Below, one piece after another: positions 26,299-34,988 of a stretch of 64,000 nucleotides of DNA. The DNA is from Terriglobia bacterium (GTDB taxonomy: Bacteria > Acidobacteriota > Terriglobia > Terriglobales > Acidobacteriaceae). Position 1 is the first letter of the stretch, and each line of letters starts with the position of its first letter. Location: assembly GCA_032252755.1 (NCBI GenBank), contig JAVUPY010000070.1, positions 1 through 64,000 of the forward strand, in the 5' to 3' direction. The notes beneath the pieces were generated by a model. It had not been told where the DNA came from. It searched no databases and saw only the letters and a list, made by a program, of their open reading frames with translations. The translations under genes and the position numbers were made by a program.

Positions 26299-27138
26299 TT
26301 ATTGCGCGTTCTTATTGGTTGGCGGGCGGCGGGTGGGACGCTTGATGCCGGTGGCTTCGGCGGTTTCGGTGGTGCCGCCGGCCTGTTTGATGGTCGAGTC
26401 GATTTGCTGGAAGAGCTGCGACATATCGGTGACCTCGAGGCGCGAGGGGCCCTGCGGGGTATCACTCACGATGTAGACGGTCGGCGTGTGCTGAACTCCG
26501 ACGCGTTGTCCGAGCGCGAAGTCGGCGAGAACTTCGGACTTCAGTTTCCCCGTCGGATCCACGGCAAACGGGATGCTGGTACCGTGGTCGGCGGCAAAAT
26601 GGTCGGCAACGTTGCGCAGGTTGAACGGGGTGATGTTGGCCTGATTGGTGAAGATGAAGTGGCGGAATTCTTCGCCGAGGTCCTTCGACTTCGTGTCGAA
26701 GTAGCGGGCAAGGATGTGCGCCTGGAAGGACCAGTTGTGCATGGGCAGCGGGAAGTCGTGGCGGATGAGCGGGATTTTGTAGGTCTTCTCGGCGTCCTTC
26801 AACAGAGGCTCATCGTGGCCGCACATGGGGCATTGCATGTCTTCGAAGACGACGATCGCGACCTTGTAGCCCTTGGGCGGACGGAGCGGCAAAGCATCGC
26901 TGCCCTGGCCTGCCACAGGGGGAGTAAAGCTCGCGTCCGCGCTCGGGGCCTGGGTATCGGCGGCGGGCTGCGAGGCTGGTTGCGAAGCCGGCTGGGTGGC
27001 GGCGGAGGTGGCGGGCGCCGATGCCGCGGATGAAGAACTCGCCGCAGAGGCATTGCTGGGCTCCGAGTTGCGGCAGCCGATCCAAACAGCCGCGAACACA
27101 AGGAGCAGTGAGATGACGATCCAGCGGGTACGGTTCAT
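26299..27138 (-). CDS. DsbA/thioredoxin-like lipoprotein
   Basis: 279 residues. The signal peptide ends in a lipobox-like AVWIGC, so Cys22 is probably lipidated. A 50-residue Ala/Ser/Gln/Pro linker follows, then a thioredoxin fold with CPMC (VVFEDMQCPMCGHDEPLL) as the redox-active CxxC. A helical insert (MHNWSFQAHILARYF) and the cis-Pro strand GVQHTPTVYIV are as in DsbA/DSBA-like thioredoxin domains. It should act as a periplasmic thiol oxidase, isomerase or reductase. The C-terminal 30 residues are low complexity and basic. A GGGAGAGGAAA region precedes ATG 27138. Confidence 0.9.
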   Translation of the reverse strand: MNRTRWIVISLLLVFAAVWIGCRNSEPSNASAASSSSAASAPATSAATQPASQPASQPAADTQAPSADASFTPPVAGQGSDALPLRPPKGYKVAIVVFEDMQCPMCGHDEPLLKDAEKTYKIPLIRHDFPLPMHNWSFQAHILARYFDTKSKDLGEEFRHFIFTNQANITPFNLRNVADHFAADHGTSIPFAVDPTGKLKSEVLADFALGQRVGVQHTPTVYIVSDTPQGPSRLEVTDMSQLFQQIDSTIKQAGGTTETAEATGIKRPTRRPPTNKNAQ

Positions 27139-27180
27139 TAACAGATTTCCTCTCCCGATATCTTAGCATTGGGAGCTTAG

Positions 27181-27350
27181 TGATCAGCAGTCGGCACTCA
27201 GCATTCGGTTACATGGGTATGCCACAAAAGAGGTGCAGGGTATGAGGGGGGAGGGTAGGGTGTCAGGATCAGTGGTGCGAAACAGAGAACCGTCGGACTG
27301 CACAGGGACTGGGGCTACTGAACGCTGATTGCTGATTGCTGAGTGCTTCT
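27181..27350. repeat. AATCAGCATTCAG inverted-repeat element, copy 2
   Basis: Words cagcagtcggcactcagcat on the left and gctgattgctgattgctgag on the right are inverted partners like those at 17889-18048. They open the 465-bp gap upstream of the EF-G paralogue. No gene seen here. Confidence 0.6.
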
Positions 27351-27364
27351 GTGTTAGCATTTTT

Positions 27365-27603
27365 GGTTGTTTCATAGCTCACCGTCCGGCAGGCACCGAG
27401 TGCGCCGGGCGACCTGCCCTTCCGCCCCCGGTTTTCCGTTGGCGAGTAGGCCAACACACCCGGCCGGGGTTCCCAGCACGCGCCGCAAGCGCGAGATGGG
27501 TTTGGCAGTCTGTACGAGCCAGATCGCGCAACTGCGTTCTGCGTATGAATGCCCGCGCCGAAGCGCGCGAGCAGCGGAATGGCGCCAATAGAGGAGTCTT
27601 CCT
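27365..27603 (+). promoter_or_regulatory. Structured leader upstream of the EF-G paralogue
   Basis: No convincing ORF, but dense pairing. GGCAGG (27388-27393) pairs with CCTGCC (27413-27418) around a small GCAC-cga-GTGC hairpin. CCCCGG (27426-27431) pairs with CCGGGG (27464-27469) around TTGGC/GCCAA (27439-27443, 27450-27454). GC-rich hairpins follow near 27477 and 27555. It ends in GAGGAG and the GTG start. It could be a regulatory 5' UTR. It does not match any riboswitch consensus I know. Confidence 0.4.
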
Positions 27604-29712
27604 GTGAAGGTTTACGAAGGCGCAAACATCCGCAACGTGGCTGTGGTAGGCCACTCCCACTCCGGTAAAACCTCCCTCGTATCCGCCATGCTCTACACCG
27701 CCGGCGGCACCCAGCGACTTGGGCGCGTGGACGAGGGGAATACCGTAACCGACTACGACGAGGAAGAGATCAATCGCAAGATGACGATCTCGTCCACGCT
27801 TGCGGTGGCCGAGTGGGGTAAATCCAAGATCAACATTCTGGACACTCCCGGCTTCAACATGTTCATCCACGAGGCTGAGCAGGTTATGCCGGCGGTCGAG
27901 GCCTGCCTGGTCGTCGTGGATGCCGTCAGCGGCGTGCAGGTCGTGACCGAGCGCATCTGGAACTACGCGGCGAAGCTGGAGATGCCCCGGGTGATCGTTT
28001 GCACCCGCATGGATCGCGAGCGCGCCGACTTCGCCCGGGCGATGGAATCGCTAACGAATACTTTCGGGCGCACCGTCGTTCCGGTGCAGTTGCCGATCGG
28101 CAGCGAGAAGAATTTCACCGGGGTGATCGACCTGGTGAAGATGAAGGCCTACACCTACGAAATGGGCGGCAACGGCAAGGCGAAGGTCGGCGACATTCCG
28201 GCCAACATGGCTGAGGAAGCCAAAGCCGCGCACGAGCGCCTGGTGGAACTGATTGCCGAAGGCGACGATGCCCTGATGGAAGAGTTCTTCAATACGGGCA
28301 CGATCGGCGAAGAGCACATCGTCAGCGGGATTCACAACGCGATTCGTGAAGACAAGATCTTTCCGGTGCTGTTTGCGTCGGGCCTGGGCAATATGGGCAC
28401 GGATGAGGTGCTCGACTTCGTTGTCGAGTACATGCCATATGCGACCGAGCACCAGACGGTTCATGGAAAGGCGAGCGGCGGAAACGGCGGCCCGCCGGAG
28501 CGGCATACGAACGACACGGAACCGCTATCTCTGTACGTCTTTAAAACGGTCAGCGATCCGTTCGCTGGACGAATCTCGTTCTTCAAGGTGTACAGCGGAG
28601 TGCTGAAGAACGAGGCAACGGTGCAGAACTTCACGCGGCAGACGTCGGAAAAGTTTGCTCACCTCTCGACCATGCAAGGCAAAGCGCCCATCCCGGTTCC
28701 GGAACTCCATGCCGGCGATATCGGTGCCATTGCGAAGCTGAAGGACACGCTGACGGGCGATACGCTAGGGGACAAGGGTGCGCCGATTGAGTTCCCTGCC
28801 GCGACCTTCCCCGAACCGGCGATTACGTTCGCGATCGAACCGAAGAGCCGCAACGACGAAGACAAACTCGGCGTAGGAATCGCAAAGCTGATGGAAGAAG
28901 ATGCTATGCTGCGCTTCTTCCGCGACCCACAGACGAAGGAATTCCTCATTGCGGGCACCGGGCAGCAGCATATTGAAGTCGTTGTCAGCAAGCTGAAGAA
29001 CCGGTACCGCACCGAGGTCAATCTAAAGGCTCCAAAGGTGCCTTATCGCGAGACGATTCGCGGGCACGCGGATGTGCAGGGACGCCACAAGAAGCAGTCG
29101 GGCGGTCACGGGCAGTTCGGCGATTGCAAGATCAAGATGGATCCGTTGCCGCGTGGCGCGCAGTTCGAGTTCATTAACGACATCTTTGGTGGCGCGATCC
29201 CGAAGAACTTCATTCCGGCGGTCGAGAAAGGAATCCTCGAGGCGGCGGCACGCGGGTATCTCGCGGGCTATCCCGTCGTCGATTTCAAAGTCACGCTCTA
29301 CGACGGAAGCTATCACGACGTGGATTCCAACGAGCTCTCGTTCAAGACGGCCGGGCGCATCGCCTTCAAGAAAGCCATGGAAGCGGCGAAACCAGCGCTG
29401 CTGGAGCCGATCATGAACGTCGAGATCACGATTCCCGACGAGTTTGCAGGTGCAATCATGGGCGACCTGAACTCTCGGCGGGGACGCATCCAGGGCATGG
29501 AGAACAAGGGCGGCAACACAATCGTAAAGGCCCAGGTTCCGATGGCGGAGATGTTGAGCTACGGCACGGAGTTGACTTCGATGACGCAGGGCCGGGGCAG
29601 CTTCAACATGGAAATGGATCACTACGACTTCGTTCCGGCGCAGGCGGCGGAAAAGATCATCACAGCTGCGAAGGCCGCGAAGGGCGAGGTCGCAGAAGAG
29701 GAAGAAGAGTAA
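27604..29712 (+). CDS. Elongation factor G paralogue (EF-G-like GTPase)
   Basis: 702 residues with full EF-G domain order: GTPase I, beta-barrel II (about 305-400), III, IV (PYRETIRGHADVQGRHKKQSGGHGQFGDC region) and V with DLNSRRGRIQGME. G1 is GHSHSGKT (16-23) instead of GHVDAGKT. G3 is DTPGF, so the usual catalytic His is Phe84. G4 is TRMD (134-137) instead of NKMD. These changes mark an EF-G2-type paralogue rather than the main fusA, and it is not beside ribosomal protein genes. A role in translocation, recycling or stress is open. GTG 27604 follows GAGGAG. Confidence 0.9.
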   Translation: MKVYEGANIRNVAVVGHSHSGKTSLVSAMLYTAGGTQRLGRVDEGNTVTDYDEEEINRKMTISSTLAVAEWGKSKINILDTPGFNMFIHEAEQVMPAVEACLVVVDAVSGVQVVTERIWNYAAKLEMPRVIVCTRMDRERADFARAMESLTNTFGRTVVPVQLPIGSEKNFTGVIDLVKMKAYTYEMGGNGKAKVGDIPANMAEEAKAAHERLVELIAEGDDALMEEFFNTGTIGEEHIVSGIHNAIREDKIFPVLFASGLGNMGTDEVLDFVVEYMPYATEHQTVHGKASGGNGGPPERHTNDTEPLSLYVFKTVSDPFAGRISFFKVYSGVLKNEATVQNFTRQTSEKFAHLSTMQGKAPIPVPELHAGDIGAIAKLKDTLTGDTLGDKGAPIEFPAATFPEPAITFAIEPKSRNDEDKLGVGIAKLMEEDAMLRFFRDPQTKEFLIAGTGQQHIEVVVSKLKNRYRTEVNLKAPKVPYRETIRGHADVQGRHKKQSGGHGQFGDCKIKMDPLPRGAQFEFINDIFGGAIPKNFIPAVEKGILEAAARGYLAGYPVVDFKVTLYDGSYHDVDSNELSFKTAGRIAFKKAMEAAKPALLEPIMNVEITIPDEFAGAIMGDLNSRRGRIQGMENKGGNTIVKAQVPMAEMLSYGTELTSMTQGRGSFNMEMDHYDFVPAQAAEKIITAAKAAKGEVAEEEEE

Positions 29713-29810
29713 GAACCCAAGAGATAAACGCAGAGGACGCAGAGGACGCAGAGGGCGCGAAGGTCCTTGGGACTGTCGCGAGCTTTGCGTCCTTTCGCTA
29801 TTTCATTTCG
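29713..29810. repeat. CGCAGAGGACGCAGAGG repeat element
   Basis: Tandem words aacgcagaggacgcagagg with partner gcgagctttgcgtcctttcg downstream, just after the EF-G paralogue; possible hairpin. Another degenerate intergenic family. Confidence 0.55.
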
Positions 29811-29924
29811 CTCCATCCCATTCGAGAATGCGCCCAGCGGAACCCAGGTGGAGGTTGCTGGTGGAGTCGTTGAAAAACTGAAGTAACTCGTCCGTTCGGC
29901 ACACCAGCCTATACACTCTACTGA

Positions 29925-30131
29925 ATGGCCCACCTCGAGCAATTCGAAGTCCTGCAACTCCATGACGAGAAATGGGAGTTAGTAGCGGCGTTCCATGAGT
30001 TAGAGCTTGCGACCGAGGTGGCTCGTAATCGTGCCTCGAATGTTCGCGTGGTGAGGGCCACATACGAATACGGCAAGAAAGTATCCGAGGAAATCCTGCT
30101 GGATCTCGGTTCGACCCGCGGCATCGCCTGA
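29925..30131 (+). CDS. Small conserved-looking protein (68 residues)
   Basis: MAHLEQFEVLQLHDEKWELV reads like the start of a compact alpha/beta mini-protein, with AAFHELELATEVARNRASNVRVVRATYEY after it. The alternating strand-helix-strand pattern and acidic/aliphatic balance look protein-like, but no ribosome site stands out and no family is named. It could be a chance ORF in an otherwise repeat-filled gap between the EF-G paralogue and ruvB. Confidence 0.5.
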   Translation: MAHLEQFEVLQLHDEKWELVAAFHELELATEVARNRASNVRVVRATYEYGKKVSEEILLDLGSTRGIA

Positions 30132-30135
30132 CGCA

Positions 30136-30275
30136 AACCACGGATTAGCGAGGATGCACGCGGATTAACACCGCGTCTTTCATGCCTCTTTTCAACGAAC
30201 CAGGCTCTCTCTTCCGGACGTTGTTGCCTAAAGATTCATTATCCGTGTAACTCCGCGAAAATCCGCGGTTCGCAT
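30136..30275. repeat. CCGCGGATT inverted-repeat element, copy 1
   Basis: Left arm aaccacggattagcgaggat with gcacgcggattaac; right arm ttatccgtgtaactccgcga with aaatccgcggtt. A related arm occurs at 43554-43590. It lies directly upstream of ruvB. Confidence 0.65.
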
Positions 30276-30321
30276 TCCACAGATTGTCAGCGCGCCGGAT
30301 TCCCGTTACGATTCCAAAAGC

Positions 30322-31362
30322 GTGGCATCGCCCAAGGAAAACCCGGATCGCGAGCGGATTGTGTCCTCGGCTGTCGTCGAGGATGATGCTTCTTTTGAAC
30401 TGAAGCTGCGGCCAAGAATGCTGCGCGAGTTCATCGGGCAGCAGAAGGTCAAGGACAACCTGTCGATTGCGTTGGAAGCGGCGCGTTCGCGCAATGAACC
30501 GCTGGACCACGTACTGCTTTATGGCCCGCCGGGATTAGGCAAGACGACGCTGGCGAACATCATTGCCAACGAGATGAACGCGGCCTTTCAGCAGACCTCG
30601 GGGCCGACACTGCAGATCAAAGGCGACCTGACGGCGATCCTCACCAACGTTCGCGACAAGCAGGTGCTGTTCATCGACGAAGTGCACCGGTTGCAGCCGG
30701 CGCTGGAAGAGTTGCTGTATTCGGCGCTCGAAGATTACAAGCTGGACATCATCATTGGGCAGGGACCGGCGGCGCGGACCCACACGATAGACGTGAGGCC
30801 GTTTACGTTTGTCGGAGCGACGACGCGAGCGGGACTGTTGTCGGCTCCGCTGCGATCGCGGTTCGGGATCGTGCTGCGGCTGGAGTTCTACAAGACCGAA
30901 GAACTGGCGTTCATCATCAAGCGCTCGGCGGAGATTCTGAACGTCGCCATCGACGACGAGGGCGCGATGGAGATTGCTACACGCTGCCGCGGAACACCGC
31001 GCATTGCGAATCGGTTGCTGCGGCGCGTGCGGGATTATGCGCAGGTGCGCGGAGCGGGACACATTGACAAAGCCACAGCGCAGGCAGCGCTAGAGATGCT
31101 CGAGGTCGATAAGCATGGATTCGATGAAATCGACCGGCGGTTACTGCTGACGATCATCGAGAAATATCAGGGCGGCCCGGTAGGGCTGAACACGCTGGCG
31201 GCGGCGCTGGCGGAAGAGGCGGACGCGATCGAGGAAATCTATGAGCCGTTCCTGATCCAGATCGGGTTCCTGGACCGGACACAGCGCGGGCGAGTTGCGA
31301 CGCAGCTGGCGTATGAGCATTTCGGCATGATTCCGCCGCGGAAACAGAACGTGCTGTTCTAG
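30322..31362 (+). CDS. ruvB: Holliday junction branch-migration ATPase RuvB
   Basis: 346 residues from GTG 30322. Motor of RuvAB branch migration during recombination repair. It has the RuvB N-terminal [18 protein letters not shown], Walker [12 protein letters not shown], Walker B FIDEVHRL, sensor [19 protein letters not shown] with the arginine finger, and a C-terminal winged helix with [10 protein letters not shown]. Length is normal. ruvA and ruvC are not adjacent. No clear Shine-Dalgarno. Confidence 0.97.
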   Translation: MASPKENPDRERIVSSAVVEDDASFELKLRPRMLREFIGQQKVKDNLSIALEAARSRNEPLDHVLLYGPPGLGKTTLANIIANEMNAAFQQTSGPTLQIKGDLTAILTNVRDKQVLFIDEVHRLQPALEELLYSALEDYKLDIIIGQGPAARTHTIDVRPFTFVGATTRAGLLSAPLRSRFGIVLRLEFYKTEELAFIIKRSAEILNVAIDDEGAMEIATRCRGTPRIANRLLRRVRDYAQVRGAGHIDKATAQAALEMLEVDKHGFDEIDRRLLLTIIEKYQGGPVGLNTLAAALAEEADAIEEIYEPFLIQIGFLDRTQRGRVATQLAYEHFGMIPPRKQNVLF

Positions 31363-31368
31363 AGCTGA

Positions 31369-31422
31369 ACCCACATCTGCTAACTCCCACATTTGCTGAC
31401 TTGCGGCAGATGTGGAGCACCA
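31369..31422. repeat. CCCACATCTGC palindrome, copy 3 (1.5 units)
   Basis: Two left arms (cccacatctgc, cccacatttgc) followed by one right arm, ggcagatgtgg: a partly duplicated copy just downstream of ruvB and ten bases before the kdsB start. Confidence 0.8.
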
Positions 31423-31431
31423 AACCATACT

Positions 31432-32157
31432 ATGAAGATTCTGGCTGTGATTCCCGCTCGCATCGCTTCCACGCGCTTACCGCGAAAAGCACTCCGTGAA
31501 ATTCTGGGCAAACCCATGGTGCAGCGCGTTTACGAAGCCACCCGCGCGAGCGGCCTCGCCGATGTGCTGGTCGCGACCGATTCCGAGGACATTGCGGGTT
31601 TGGGAAAGCGGCTCGGGATGCAGGTCGAGATGACTTCGGCGGAGTGCAAAAGTGGAACGGATCGGGTTCGCGAGATCGCGCAGAAGATTGCTGCGGATGT
31701 TTACATCAACGTTCAGGGTGACGAGCCGCTTGCGAGACCGGAGCACATCACGGCTTTGGTTGAGTTGATGAGGCGGGAAGAGGTTCAGGTAGGCACGTTG
31801 ATGACGCTTTGCCCTGAGCACGACGTTAACAATCCGAATGCGGTGAAAGTGGTCGTGGATCGCAGTGGAAAGGCTCTCTACTTCTCGCGAGCCACGATTC
31901 CGTATGACCGCGATGGGGGCCGCGTGATCCGATACTTTAAGCACCTTGGATTCTATGCATATCGCAAGGACGCCCTCGAAGCCTTTCCTAACTTGCCGCA
32001 TTCGGGGCTGGAAGAGGCGGAACGATTGGAGCAGTTGAGATTTTTGGAAAACGGAATTTCGATTCATGCGGCGGAGACGCCGTTCGATACGGTGGGCGTG
32101 GATACCGAAGAGGATTTGAAGAGGGTGGAAGAAGTTTTGAGGCAGCAGGGTAGATAA
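31432..32157 (+). CDS. kdsB: 3-deoxy-manno-octulosonate cytidylyltransferase
   Basis: 241 residues from ATG 31432; codons upstream are repeat DNA. It activates Kdo as CMP-Kdo for lipopolysaccharide, so the organism probably has an LPS outer membrane. Motifs: AVIPARIASTRLPRKAL (nucleotide loop), GKPMVQRVYE, ATDSEDI, GTDRVREIA, VNVQ-like INVQGDEPL, and the late HLGFYAYRKDAL. No ribosome site is obvious because the palindrome lies there, so translation may depend on the ruvB transcript. Confidence 0.95.
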   Translation: MKILAVIPARIASTRLPRKALREILGKPMVQRVYEATRASGLADVLVATDSEDIAGLGKRLGMQVEMTSAECKSGTDRVREIAQKIAADVYINVQGDEPLARPEHITALVELMRREEVQVGTLMTLCPEHDVNNPNAVKVVVDRSGKALYFSRATIPYDRDGGRVIRYFKHLGFYAYRKDALEAFPNLPHSGLEEAERLEQLRFLENGISIHAAETPFDTVGVDTEEDLKRVEEVLRQQGR

Positions 32158-32185
32158 GCTCACGCGTGTGCCATTTCAACCTAAC

Positions 32186-32226
32186 CACCCCACCCTAGCC
32201 AACTGCAGGCCCAGGATGGGGCACCC
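32186..32226. repeat. CCCCACCCT hairpin between convergent genes
   Basis: accaccccaccctagccaac followed by tgcaggcccaggatggggca: imperfect inverted repeat between convergent kdsB and the M48 gene. It has the same CCCCACCCT/AGGATGGGGC style as the hairpins at 37172 and 54842. Possible terminator. Confidence 0.5.
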
Positions 32227-32242
32227 AGGTTCAATCTGGTTA

Positions 32243-33373
32243 CTAATTCTTGGCGGCCCAGGCTTCGGCGGCGGCGACTCTTTTTCCTATTGGCGGATGC
32301 GAGTTGAAGAGAATTTCTACCCAGCGTGGCGGGTTGCGCTCGGCTAAATTCTGTTCGGCGAGCTTATTCATGGCGGTGACGAACGGTTCGATGGAGGCGA
32401 TGCTGCGCCAGGCGTAGCGGTCGGCCTGACGTTCGTTGAAGCGGGAATAGGCGTTGAGCGCGGGCAGCAATATCAGCGAGAGTCCGCTTGTCACCAAGAC
32501 GATCAGCGGCAGGTTCGCGAAGTCATACTGCGACGTAAACCAGTCGGCAGACTGGTACGAGTAGCGGACGACAAGTTTCAACAGCCAGAAGCCGAGGAAC
32601 GAGACTGCGGCCTGCATGACGATGCTCTTGAAAATGTGCTTGTGGACGTGATGGCCGAGTTCGTGGGCGAGGACGGCTTCGATCTCGTCATCGCTGTAGT
32701 TTGAGAGCAGGGTGTCCGCGATAATAATGCGCCGCGTGTTGCCGAGTCCGGTGAGCGCGGCGTTGGCCTTCTTCGACTTCTCCGAAAGCATCCATTCGTA
32801 GACACCACGCACCTTGGTCCCAGCTCGATTGCTGAGTTGAGTCAGGCGCTCGCGGAGACCCTCGTTCTCCAAAGGCTTGAAATGATAGAAGATCGGGAAA
32901 AGTACGATGGGGGCAATCTGGGCGAAGACGACGAAGAGCACGAGGAAGACTGCCCAACAGACGAGCCACCAGGCCTGCGGCCATTCACGAATAAAGAAAT
33001 AGAGCAGTTCAGCGAGAAGAGCCGAAATCAAAAAGCTGACAAAAAATCCTTTGACCTGATCCCATGTCCATGCGCGCAGGCTCTGAGTCGACAGGTGGTA
33101 TTCGCGATCGAGCCGGAATAAGTAGTAGTCGAAAGTCAGGCTGAGGACCTTTCCGAGTAGGGAAAGCAGGAGGACGTAGACGAAGAGGGCGAAGGTGTAG
33201 TTCTGGAAACCCAGCGTATAGGAAAGGTCACGCAGAGTGTTGCTGGCGGAAGAGAGCCATAGGACGAGCATCAACTCGAGGCCGAGAACCGCGTCCGCGA
33301 CGGTGAGGAAGCGGGTAATGCGGTTGTAGCGTCGAGCCTCCGGGGTGTCGCCCATGGGGACGGCGGAATACAT
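32243..33373 (-). CDS. M48-family membrane metallopeptidase
   Basis: 376 residues from ATG 33373, preceded by GGAG; the upstream frame is unsupported. Several N-terminal TM helices are followed by a zinc protease domain with VLAHELGHHVHKH (HExxH) and the downstream Glu in RFNERQADRYAW as third ligand. The layout resembles the Ste24/CAAX-prenyl-protease branch of M48, which cleaves membrane or prenyl-like substrates. In bacteria the role is usually membrane protein quality control. Confidence 0.9.
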   Translation of the reverse strand: MYSAVPMGDTPEARRYNRITRFLTVADAVLGLELMLVLWLSSASNTLRDLSYTLGFQNYTFALFVYVLLLSLLGKVLSLTFDYYLFRLDREYHLSTQSLRAWTWDQVKGFFVSFLISALLAELLYFFIREWPQAWWLVCWAVFLVLFVVFAQIAPIVLFPIFYHFKPLENEGLRERLTQLSNRAGTKVRGVYEWMLSEKSKKANAALTGLGNTRRIIIADTLLSNYSDDEIEAVLAHELGHHVHKHIFKSIVMQAAVSFLGFWLLKLVVRYSYQSADWFTSQYDFANLPLIVLVTSGLSLILLPALNAYSRFNERQADRYAWRSIASIEPFVTAMNKLAEQNLAERNPPRWVEILFNSHPPIGKRVAAAEAWAAKN

Positions 33374-33476
33374 ACAACTCCATTCTACGGAATCGGGGCG
33401 GTGAGGCCAAAGCCGGAATGGGACGGGGACGTTCGTCACCTTGACCCGGGGAAAGGCAGGGGGCAGAACGGGAGGG

Positions 33477-33512
33477 ACCCACATCTGCTGACTGAGGCAG
33501 ATGTGGGGTACC
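33477..33512. repeat. CCCACATCTGC palindrome, copy 4
   Basis: Acccacatctgctgactgag followed by gcagatgtggggta: near-perfect hairpin between the phosphomannomutase stop and the M48 gene. Confidence 0.8.
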
Positions 33513-33518
33513 GATGAA

Positions 33519-34964
33519 CTAATGCTGGGCTGTCTGCTTCGCCCCTTCGAAGACGAACGCCTCCGCGTCCTTCAAGATGGCCCGCACAAGTTCCGGCGAG
33601 GCCGCTTCGCTGTAGACGCGCATGAGGGGTTCGGTGCCGGAGGCGCGCAGAAGCACCCAGGCTTCGGCGCCGTTGCCGTTCGTTGGGGCGTCGAGGAAAA
33701 ACTTGATGCCGTCGAGATTTCCGGAACTCAGGACTTTGAACTGCCCGATCTGCTTCGGGCCGGAGGCAGCACGACGGAGAGCGGCTTGCTTCAGTTCTTC
33801 CGGTATGTGCAGGTCGCGGCGACCGTAATAGTGCGAACCGAACTCGGACTGCAGGTCGTCGACGAGTTGCTTGAGAGTCTTGCCGTAGTCGGCCATGGCA
33901 TTGGCGATGAGCAGCGAGTTGAGGATGCCGTCGCGCTCAGGGAGATGGCGTGGTATGCCAATACCGCCGGATTCTTCGCCGCCGATCAGAACTTCTTTTC
34001 CGCTCATGACGACGTCGGTGACGTACTTGAAACCGATGCCGTGCTCGATGAACTCGCGGTTGTATTTCCTGGCGATGCGGTCGAGCATGCGCGTGGTGTT
34101 GTAGGCGCGCGTTACGGCGCCGGGCCAACCCTTCTTGTCGAGTAACCACTTGAGCAGGATCGCGTAGCATTTGTGGGCGTCGACGAAGCTGCCGTCGCCG
34201 GCTACGGCGCCAATGCGGTCGGCGTCGCCGTCGACGACGAGTCCGGCATCGCATTTCTCGGCGACAACGGTGTCCTGCAACATGCGAACGTGAGGTTCGA
34301 TCGGTTCAGGGTTGATTCCGGGAAAGAGGGGGTTTACTTCGGCGCGGATTTGCAGATGGCGGATTCCACGCGGCTCAAAAATTCCGGAAAGAACGTTGCG
34401 TCCGGCGCCGTACATGCAATCAAGCGCGAAATAGAAGTTCGCGTTGGCGATGGATTTGAGGTCGGCGAATTTTGTGATGGCGGCAACGTAGGCTTCCTTG
34501 AAGTCGATGGTCTCGATTTTGCCGCCGCTATTCTTGGGCGCAGCGCCAGCATAGAGTTCCTGCTCGATCTGCTTGATCTGCGCGGGGGTGCCGGAACCGC
34601 CGAAGTAGCCCTTGTACTTCACGCCGTTCCACGACCACGGGTTGTGACTGCTGGTGATCATGACGCCGCCGGCGGCCGAGAGATTCTTGACGGCGTAGGA
34701 GATAGCGGGGGTTGGGGTGTAGTCGTTGGCGAGGCGAATCCACAGCCCCGCGGCGGCGAGTTCCTCGGAGATGGCTTCAGCGAAACGTTTGGAGCCGAAG
34801 CGGGTGTCATAGCCGACGACGAGTCCCTTTTTCCAGTCCTCGTTCTTCAGCACGTAAGAGGCGATGGCGCGGCCCACGGCGCGCACGTTTTCAAAGGTGT
34901 AATCGTCGGCGATGACTCCACGCCAACCGTCGGTTCCGAATTTGATCCTGGTTACGTCACTCAT
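33519..34964 (-). CDS. Phosphomannomutase/phosphoglucomutase
   Basis: 481 residues of the alpha-D-phosphohexomutase family. It has IKFGTDGWRGVIADDY at the start, the phosphoserine loop ITSSHNPWSWNGVKYKG (Ser in TSSHNP), the metal loop DGDADRIGAV, the sugar loop GGEESGG and the C-terminal RASGTEPLMRVY. Because it follows manA and manC on the same strand with a 24-bp gap, mannose-6-P to mannose-1-P is its likeliest reaction, though such enzymes often accept glucose phosphates. No strong ribosome site. Confidence 0.93.
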   Translation of the reverse strand: MSDVTRIKFGTDGWRGVIADDYTFENVRAVGRAIASYVLKNEDWKKGLVVGYDTRFGSKRFAEAISEELAAAGLWIRLANDYTPTPAISYAVKNLSAAGGVMITSSHNPWSWNGVKYKGYFGGSGTPAQIKQIEQELYAGAAPKNSGGKIETIDFKEAYVAAITKFADLKSIANANFYFALDCMYGAGRNVLSGIFEPRGIRHLQIRAEVNPLFPGINPEPIEPHVRMLQDTVVAEKCDAGLVVDGDADRIGAVAGDGSFVDAHKCYAILLKWLLDKKGWPGAVTRAYNTTRMLDRIARKYNREFIEHGIGFKYVTDVVMSGKEVLIGGEESGGIGIPRHLPERDGILNSLLIANAMADYGKTLKQLVDDLQSEFGSHYYGRRDLHIPEELKQAALRRAASGPKQIGQFKVLSSGNLDGIKFFLDAPTNGNGAEAWVLLRASGTEPLMRVYSEAASPELVRAILKDAEAFVFEGAKQTAQH

Positions 34965-34988
34965 TGATTGAATTAGTCCGTTCTGCGC

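Noticed and set aside
27365-27603. Known ncRNA (tmRNA, RNase P, 6S, cobalamin or c-di-GMP riboswitch)
   Set aside because: None of the consensus words I know for these families is present; kept only as an unidentified structured leader.
29622-29963. ORF with LRALCVLCVLCVYLLGS
   Set aside because: This hydrophobic-looking string is the translation of the CGCAGAGGACGCAGAGG repeat, not a membrane protein.
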